Positions 42,624 to 47,062 of a stretch of DNA of 47,062 nt are shown here, in pieces. Below the pieces are notes generated by a model that worked only from the letters and a program-made list of their open reading frames with translations, made no database searches and was not told the DNA's origin. A program made the position numbers and the translations under genes. This DNA comes from an uncultured Alphaproteobacteria bacterium. Its GTDB lineage: Bacteria; Pseudomonadota; Alphaproteobacteria; CAAHEQ01; UBA3637. Position 1 is the first letter of the stretch. Every line of letters begins with the position of its first letter. Location of the stretch: NCBI GenBank assembly GCA_944392785.1, contig CALXXW010000020.1, positions 1 through 47,062 on the forward strand. The letters run 5' to 3'.

Positions 42624-43607
42624 TTATTTTTGAAAATCGCATACAATTTCAATATGATTTGAAAAAGTAAATTGATCGACGGGCGTGATTTTCCCCATAC
42701 GAAAGCCGGCCCCTATTAAAATGTTGGCGTCTCGAGCGGCCGTGGTCGGATTACATGAAATTAAAATGATGTTATGAACGTTTGAAAGGGCCAGATTTTC
42801 TGTTTGAGCTTTTGCTCCGGCACGAGGCGGATCCATAACCACCAGATCAATGTCTTTTAGTTCTTCCGGTGATAGGGGGTTCCGAAATAGGTCTCGCACC
42901 ACGCCATAGCGTCCCAGTGTTTGGACGCTTTCCGGCGTGCAGTCGTATCCGTGTGCGATCAGACCCTTTTCTAAAAGAGGATGCGTAAAGGTGCCTGTTC
43001 CACAGAAAAGATCAACGGCTGTTTGGGATTCTCCGACAAACGAGAGCATCAGGTCAATCAGGATTTTTTCTCCGGCCTCTGAGGGTTGTAAGAAGGCATC
43101 AGGTGGAAATGGCAGTTTTGTTTTCTCGACAATTAGCGTGTGATTGTATATCAAACGAGCAATCGGGTGTGTTTGAGCAAATATCGCAGCCTGCTCCAAA
43201 AAAGCCAGCGTAGGCTGATGGGTTCCGTGATGGATGTGTATATCTAAACCAAAGGGACTCTCTTGCACAAATACGTCTCCCTTGCCCGATAGAAACGAAA
43301 CGAAGCTTTTGAGCTTTGGTAAAAATGTTGATAAGGCGGGCGTTAAGATTGGACACTGTTGAATATCAATGACGGTATGGCTTTTAAATCCGTTAAATCC
43401 TAATTTTCCGGTTTCGAACGAAAAAGAGGCGCGTCGCCGCGACCCGATGGGGACTTGTCGGATCTCCTCTATCTCGGGCGTCAATCCTTTATCGGAAAAG
43501 GCACGCAGAATAAAGTGCTGCTTCATAAGCGCGTATTCTTTCGGCGACATATCTTGGTAAAGGCAACCGCCGCAGCGCTTGAAATAGGGGCAAATGGGTT
43601 GTGTCAT
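42624..43607 (-). CDS. TrmA/RlmD-family uracil-5-methyltransferase
   Basis: Methylates uridine C5 in rRNA or tRNA. The ATG at 43607 gives 327 aa beginning MTQPICPYFKRCGGC, with the Fe-S cysteines typical of RlmC/RlmD. SAM motif DLFCGTGTF, DPPRAGAK, and the catalytic Cys in LISCNPTT are present, as is the C-terminal VDQFTFSNHIEIV. It is short and lacks an N-terminal TRAM domain, so the exact target base is uncertain. The start has no Shine-Dalgarno and lies 7 nt after TATAAT, suggesting a leaderless mRNA. Confidence 0.9.
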   Translation of the reverse strand: MTQPICPYFKRCGGCLYQDMSPKEYALMKQHFILRAFSDKGLTPEIEEIRQVPIGSRRRASFSFETGKLGFNGFKSHTVIDIQQCPILTPALSTFLPKLKSFVSFLSGKGDVFVQESPFGLDIHIHHGTHQPTLAFLEQAAIFAQTHPIARLIYNHTLIVEKTKLPFPPDAFLQPSEAGEKILIDLMLSFVGESQTAVDLFCGTGTFTHPLLEKGLIAHGYDCTPESVQTLGRYGVVRDLFRNPLSPEELKDIDLVVMDPPRAGAKAQTENLALSNVHNIILISCNPTTAARDANILIGAGFRMGKITPVDQFTFSNHIEIVCDFQK

Positions 43608-43614
43608 AGCTGTT

Positions 43615-43642
43615 ATTATACGGTTTTTTTTGTATTTGTCAT
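43615..43642 (-). promoter_or_regulatory. Promoter implying a leaderless methyltransferase mRNA
   Basis: On the minus strand ATGACA, 16 nt, TATAAT, then 7 nt and the ATG at 43607. Confidence 0.65.
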
Positions 43643-43651
43643 CTAAAATAT

Positions 43652-43680
43652 TTGACATCAGTAAAAAAAACGGCTAAATT
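43652..43680 (+). promoter_or_regulatory. Promoter of lysS
   Basis: TTGACA, 17 nt, TAAATT, divergent from the methyltransferase promoter. Confidence 0.65.
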
Positions 43681-43716
43681 AATCAAAAATCAATCTTATG
43701 GTATGAGGAAATGTTT

Positions 43717-45195
43717 ATGACAGAAACACAAAATTTAGGGCATGAACAACGCCAAATACGCGTTTCTAAATTGCATGCTCTGGAAGAAAAAGGCATCAAT
43801 GCGTATCCGCAAATTTATCGTCCGACGGCAACGGCTTTGGATTTGAACAAAAAATATGCCTCTCTTGAAAAGGATACCCAAACGGCGGATGTGGTCAAAG
43901 TTGCCGGTCGTATTCGAGCTATTCGTAATTCGGGTATGTTTATGGATCTTTATGACGCGACGGGTAAAGTGCAAATTTATACGTCTAAAGAACACAGTGC
44001 TCCAGCTTTATTGGAGATATTGGATTTGCTGGATATTGGAGACATTATTGGCGTTGAGGGAACAGTGCGTCGTACAAAACGAGGAGAGCTGTCCATTAAT
44101 GCGGCTCAAATTACCGTTCTGGCCAAGGCTTTGCTGCCGTTGCCTGAAAAATATCACGGCTTGACGGATACGGATACCAAGTATCGTCAACGCTATTTGG
44201 ATATGATTATGAATTCAGAGACAACGACGACACTGATTAAGCGAAGCCAAATTATCACGGCCATTCGTCAATATCTGCTTGATCAAGGGCTGATGGAGGT
44301 TGAAACACCTCTTTTACATGTTATCAAGGGAGGGGCAACGGCCAAGCCTTTTGTGACACATCACAATGCGTTGGATATGGATTTATTTTTGCGTGTTGCA
44401 CCGGAGTTATACTTAAAGCGTTTGATTGTCGGCGGTTTGCCCGGCGTTTTTGAAATTGGTCGTAATTTTAGAAATGAAGGCATTGATACGCGTCACAATC
44501 CTGAATTTACGATGATGGAGGTGTATCGTCAATATAACGACTATACGGACATGATGACGTTGGTGGAGCAATTGGTCGAGAAAGCTGCGTTGGCGGTTAA
44601 TGGGACGACAGAGGTTGAAATGGAAGGGCATAAGATTGATTTAAAAGGTCCGTGGCCGCGTTGCTCTATGGCTGATTTAGTAAAAGAACACACGGGGGTT
44701 GACTTTATTTCGATTATGACGGATGAAGAGGCCCGAGCAGCTGCTCGTCAGTTAAATGTTGCCATAGCCGATGATGCGGATTGGGGCCATGCCTTGGCGG
44801 CTGTTTTTGAGGATAAATGTGAACAATTTTTAGTTCAACCCATACATGTTATTGATCATCCGAAGTCTTTGTCTCCTCTGACGAAGGAGCATCGTCATAA
44901 TCCGCGTTTGGTCGAGCGATTTGAAAGCTATATCAACACATGGGAAATATGTAATGCCTATTCGGAATTGACGAATCCGTTGGATCAGCGCACTCGTTTT
45001 GAAGAACAGGTTGCGGCTGCGGCCAAGGGGGATGAAGAGGCCGATATGATGGATGAAGATTTTGTCACAGCGCTTGAATACGGTATGCCGCCCACAGGCG
45101 GATTGGGTGTCGGTTTGGATAGGTTGATAATGGTCTTGACAGGCAATACGTCTATTCGTGATATTATAGCTTTTCCAACGATGCGTAAAAAGTGA
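43717..45195 (+). CDS. lysS: Lysine--tRNA ligase, class II
   Basis: Charges tRNA-Lys. The N-terminal OB domain (VKVAGRIRAIRNSGMFMDLY) is followed by a class II catalytic core: motif 1 around QGLMEVETP, motif 2 FEIGRNFRNEGID, and motif 3 GLGVGLDRLIM at the C-terminus. 492 aa, normal. GAGGAA lies too close to the ATG at 43711 and 8 nt from the ATG at 43717, so the latter is chosen. Most Alphaproteobacteria use the unrelated class I enzyme, so this may have been acquired by transfer. No class I lysK is in the window. Confidence 0.96.
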   Translation: MTETQNLGHEQRQIRVSKLHALEEKGINAYPQIYRPTATALDLNKKYASLEKDTQTADVVKVAGRIRAIRNSGMFMDLYDATGKVQIYTSKEHSAPALLEILDLLDIGDIIGVEGTVRRTKRGELSINAAQITVLAKALLPLPEKYHGLTDTDTKYRQRYLDMIMNSETTTTLIKRSQIITAIRQYLLDQGLMEVETPLLHVIKGGATAKPFVTHHNALDMDLFLRVAPELYLKRLIVGGLPGVFEIGRNFRNEGIDTRHNPEFTMMEVYRQYNDYTDMMTLVEQLVEKAALAVNGTTEVEMEGHKIDLKGPWPRCSMADLVKEHTGVDFISIMTDEEARAAARQLNVAIADDADWGHALAAVFEDKCEQFLVQPIHVIDHPKSLSPLTKEHRHNPRLVERFESYINTWEICNAYSELTNPLDQRTRFEEQVAAAAKGDEEADMMDEDFVTALEYGMPPTGGLGVGLDRLIMVLTGNTSIRDIIAFPTMRKK

Positions 45196-45213
45196 AGAGA
45201 AAAGGAGAAAAAC

Positions 45214-45516
45214 ATGACATTGAACGTTGAACAATTAAAAGAAGTCTTAAGCTTAAAACCGGTATTAATAAAGAAATTAGCACCGATGTTGCGTCCTTTT
45301 GCAAAGGCTATTTATTATGTTTTATCGGGGTTGTTGCTTATAGGTATTTTGGCTAGCTTTGTGGATTTATTCCGTGCGGGATTTAGCTTTTTTATTTTGG
45401 AGCTTGCCTTAATAATCGTTGCGTTAGCCATTGTTCGGATGTTTTCGGAGTATCTGGTGTCCGATAAAGCAGCAGCGGAGACAGCCGAAAAGACGGAACA
45501 AAAAGCCTCTAAGTAG
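45214..45516 (+). CDS. DUF4282-like small membrane protein
   Basis: A 100-aa protein with two membrane segments (about residues 33-53 and 58-76) and a short loop between them (VDLFRAGFSFF), followed by an Ala/Glu/Lys-rich tail. The layout matches DUF4282. Function unknown. GAAAAGGAGAAAAAC precedes the ATG, and it starts 18 nt after lysS, so they share a transcript. Confidence 0.75.
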   Translation: MTLNVEQLKEVLSLKPVLIKKLAPMLRPFAKAIYYVLSGLLLIGILASFVDLFRAGFSFFILELALIIVALAIVRMFSEYLVSDKAAAETAEKTEQKASK

Positions 45517-45531
45517 GACTTTATTTTGGAA

Positions 45532-45608
45532 GTTCTCGTAGCTCAGCAGGATAGAGCGCAGGATTCCTAATCCTGAGGCCGTGGGTTCGACTCCCGCCGA
45601 GAACGCCA
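45532..45608 (+). tRNA. tRNA-Arg (anticodon CCT)
   Basis: A 77-nt cloverleaf with acceptor GTTCTCG / CGAGAAC, encoded CCA, D arm GCTCAGCAGGATAGAGC, T arm GGTTCGACTCC, and anticodon stem CAGGA / TCCTG enclosing loop TTCCTAA, so CCT reads AGG. Confidence 0.95.
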
Positions 45609-45623
45609 AACCGTAAAGGAATC

Positions 45624-46070
45624 ATGATGCATATACACGCAACGACGGTTTGTGATGGTAAAGATGCGCTGATGATTGTTGGTGCGTCCGGCAGTGGTAA
45701 GTCCACTTTAGCGTTGCAGTTGATCAGGCGAGGTTGGTGGCTTGTTGCGGATGATGTTTCCGTGGTGACGTGTGGTGAGGATGGCGGTTTATCTGTGTCG
45801 GCATTGCCCGAAGGGATTGGGTTGCTTGAGGTGCGAGGATTGGGTCTGTTGCAAGAAGTTCCGAATCGGCAACGAGTTGCTTTGAAGGCGTGTTTTTCTT
45901 TGGAGACGACACAGCCGCCGCGATTGCCTTTGAGCTCAAGCTCTGTTGAAATTGAAAATGTGTCAGTGCGTCAAATTTTATTTTGGGAGAAAGATTCTGC
46001 TTTGTTGGATAAAGTTCTGACAGCGTGGGATGTTATCCACAATCGCCGAGCGCTAAAGGTGATTGATTAA
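45624..46070 (+). CDS. hprK: HPr kinase/phosphorylase, short alphaproteobacterial form
   Basis: A 148-aa protein holding only the C-terminal kinase domain of HprK. Walker A GASGSGKST is at residues 20-28, followed by ADDVSVV (catalytic Asp pair) and LPEGIGLLEVRGLG, the HprK signature. It is expected to phosphorylate HPr on its regulatory Ser, which is present in the HPr gene 420 nt downstream. AAAGGAATC precedes the ATG. In many relatives rapZ sits between hprK and the EIIA gene; here it does not. Confidence 0.93.
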   Translation: MMHIHATTVCDGKDALMIVGASGSGKSTLALQLIRRGWWLVADDVSVVTCGEDGGLSVSALPEGIGLLEVRGLGLLQEVPNRQRVALKACFSLETTQPPRLPLSSSSVEIENVSVRQILFWEKDSALLDKVLTAWDVIHNRRALKVID

Positions 46071-46085
46071 AGGAAAGGAGAAAAA

Positions 46086-46487
46086 ATGATAGGAGTTGTT
46101 TTAGTATCGCATACACACTTGGCGGAAGAGATGTTGCGGGTTGTTGAACATGTTGTTGGGCCACAAACGAACGTTGCGTGTGTGGGGATTGACACCACAG
46201 ACGACATGGAACAAAAGCGGCATGAGATTTTGGAAAAGACATCGGCGGTTGATACGGGGGATGGCGTTGTTGTCATTACAGATATGTTTGGTGGGACACC
46301 GTCTAATCTGGCAATTTCCATCATGGAAGAGCGTAATATAGAAGTTGTTTCGGGGATGAATGTTCCGATGTTGGTCAAATTGATGCGCGAGCGTTCGGAA
46401 AGTGTGAATGATGCGGTTTTAGCGGCTCAAGAGGCCGGCCGTAAATATATCAACATTGCGTCGCACTTGCTCAAGATGGATACCTAA
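46086..46487 (+). CDS. PTS system mannose-type EIIA protein
   Basis: A 133-aa EIIA-Man domain protein. The phosphorylated His is residue 9 in LVSHTHLAEE, and VVVITDMFGGTPSNLAI is the family core. No sugar permease is nearby, so in Alphaproteobacteria this form is thought to act in regulatory phosphorelay with HPr rather than in sugar uptake. AAAGGAGAAAAA precedes the ATG. HPr follows 3 nt after its stop. Confidence 0.93.
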   Translation: MIGVVLVSHTHLAEEMLRVVEHVVGPQTNVACVGIDTTDDMEQKRHEILEKTSAVDTGDGVVVITDMFGGTPSNLAISIMEERNIEVVSGMNVPMLVKLMRERSESVNDAVLAAQEAGRKYINIASHLLKMDT

Positions 46488-46490
46488 AGA

Positions 46491-46763
46491 ATGCGTGCAG
46501 CCATAGAGATTCAAATTCAGAACTTAAAAGGATTGCATGCTCGAGCGACGGCAGCATTTGTCAAATGCGCTGAGTCATTTGAATCTGAAATTACGGTTAT
46601 CAAGAAGGATGGACAATCAGCGTCGGGTAAGTCAATTATGGGATTGCTGATGTTGGCGATACCCTTGGGGGAGAGGATAGTCATTACAGCCGATGGGTCT
46701 GATGCCGAGGCAGCTATACAGGCACTGATCAAGTTGATTGACAATCGATTCGGTGAAGATTGA
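46491..46763 (+). CDS. ptsH: Phosphocarrier protein HPr
   Basis: A 90-aa HPr. The phosphocarrier His is residue 16 in GLHARAT; the regulatory Ser for HprK is residue 48 in SGKSIMGLLML. It closes the hprK-EIIA-HPr group; EI (ptsI/ptsP) is not in the window. It starts 3 nt after the EIIA gene without a strong ribosome binding site, so translation is probably coupled. Confidence 0.95.
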   Translation: MRAAIEIQIQNLKGLHARATAAFVKCAESFESEITVIKKDGQSASGKSIMGLLMLAIPLGERIVITADGSDAEAAIQALIKLIDNRFGED

Positions 46764-46786
46764 TAGAAGATATTTTTGATTTTTTT

Positions 46787-46814
46787 AAAGCCGTCACGTT
46801 CATGTGATGGCTTT
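46787..46814 (+). terminator. Terminator after ptsH
   Basis: AAAGCCGTCAC and GTGATGGCTTT pair with one wobble around a 6-nt loop. The T run afterwards is short. Confidence 0.6.
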
Positions 46815-46887
46815 ATTTGCATGTTAAAAGATGTTCTGTTTATCAAGTAAAAATAGCCTTGAAAAGCGCGGATTTCCGGGAAAAAAG

Positions 46888-46919
46888 TGTCACAAAAAAA
46901 CGATCCTTTTTTTGTGACA
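46888..46919. repeat. Palindrome copy 1 with A7/T7 arms
   Basis: TGTCACAAAAAAA and its exact complement flank CGATCC. On the minus strand the repeat begins at the expected transcription start of the promoter at 46922-46950 and is followed by T6. A second copy has its centre exactly 135 bp to the right. Confidence 0.85.
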
Positions 46920-46921
46920 AC

Positions 46922-46950
46922 TTTTTAGCACATCTACCCCACCGTGTCAA
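46922..46950 (-). promoter_or_regulatory. Minus-strand promoter firing into palindrome copy 1
   Basis: On the minus strand TTGACA, 17 nt, TAAAAA. Transcripts would start around 46915 and run straight into the hairpin. Confidence 0.5.
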
Positions 46951-47017
46951 GCATAATTTTTATGACGAATTATCAATAGGATAATACCTATTTTTATCCC
47001 ATCATCAAATGGTCCCG

Positions 47018-47059
47018 AAAACTGTCACAAAAAAAGGATCCTTTTTTTGTGACAGTTTT
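47018..47059. repeat. Palindrome copy 2, perfect 42 bp
   Basis: A perfect inverted repeat centred on GGATCC: AAAACTGTCAC, A7, GGATCC, T7, GTGACAGTTTT. It lies at the window edge, so further copies to the right cannot be seen. Confidence 0.85.
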
Positions 47060-47062
47060 TTG

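Noticed and set aside
46888-47059. CRISPR array at the right edge
   Set aside because: Only two copies, long perfect palindromes with A/T arms, and a 135-bp period containing a promoter do not fit repeats and spacers; no cas gene is present.

Overview
This window looks like part of an alphaproteobacterial chromosome of moderate GC content, from a host-associated or otherwise reduced lineage that I cannot place more precisely. Several things point to Alphaproteobacteria: the maf / RNase E-G / yacG order, a two-cysteine DksA, an IalB-family protein, a DUF2155 protein beside mlaD, a short HPr kinase followed by a mannose-type EIIA and HPr, RNase J next to birA, and a small 4.5S-type SRP RNA. A class II lysyl-tRNA synthetase is unusual for that group. 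TGA is used as a stop throughout, often inside ATGA gene overlaps.

Layout. 0.1-5.7 kb holds tRNA-Pro and a peptidoglycan-recycling island: nagZ and an AmpD-type amidase on the plus strand, then an ankyrin-like gene, anmK and a HAD phosphatase on the minus strand. 5.8-10.3 kb holds rnj, birA, an exported protein of unknown function, sufE and the SRP RNA. 10.3-15.4 kb holds dnaX, clpB with a heat-shock promoter, and an OB-fold protein. tRNA-Thr follows. A small redox-like operon lies at 15.9-18.1 kb: a CxxC membrane protein broken by a frameshift, an unknown protein, an anchored glutaredoxin and a tandem ArsR-type regulator. 18.2-25.7 kb holds rpsD, rfbA-rfbB, gyrA, small unknown membrane proteins, a duplicated-domain protein and an exported cyclophilin. 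25.8-31.0 kb holds parC (minus), an IalB-like gene, rlmN and fabI.

31.0-32.1 kb has no housekeeping gene. It holds two candidate structured RNAs with good sigma-70 promoters, then a promoter-terminator unit in front of an overlapping gene pair built like phage i-spanin/o-spanin (Rz/Rz1). The inner frame carries a nonsense codon. 32.2-34.3 kb is the minus-strand dksA-maf-rng-yacG cluster. 34.5-37.2 kb holds a Sel1-like exported protein and rpsF-rpsR-rplI. 37.3-43.6 kb holds an M48 peptidase with TPRs, two tandem mlaD genes, a DUF2155 gene, an ABC-F ATPase, an unknown small gene and an RNA uracil methyltransferase. 43.7-46.8 kb holds lysS, a DUF4282-like gene, tRNA-Arg, hprK, EIIA and HPr. The right edge carries two near-identical long palindromes with A7/T7 arms, one directly downstream of a minus-strand promoter.

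The observations I rate highest are: an A9 slippage site in dnaX that would give a short gamma-like product; four genes whose predicted -10 box lies 6-7 nt before the ATG, implying leaderless mRNAs; the redox-like operon and its single-chain ArsR pseudo-dimer; the RNA and spanin-like region; and the palindromes at the right edge. All function calls come from reading motifs by eye; no database search was run.
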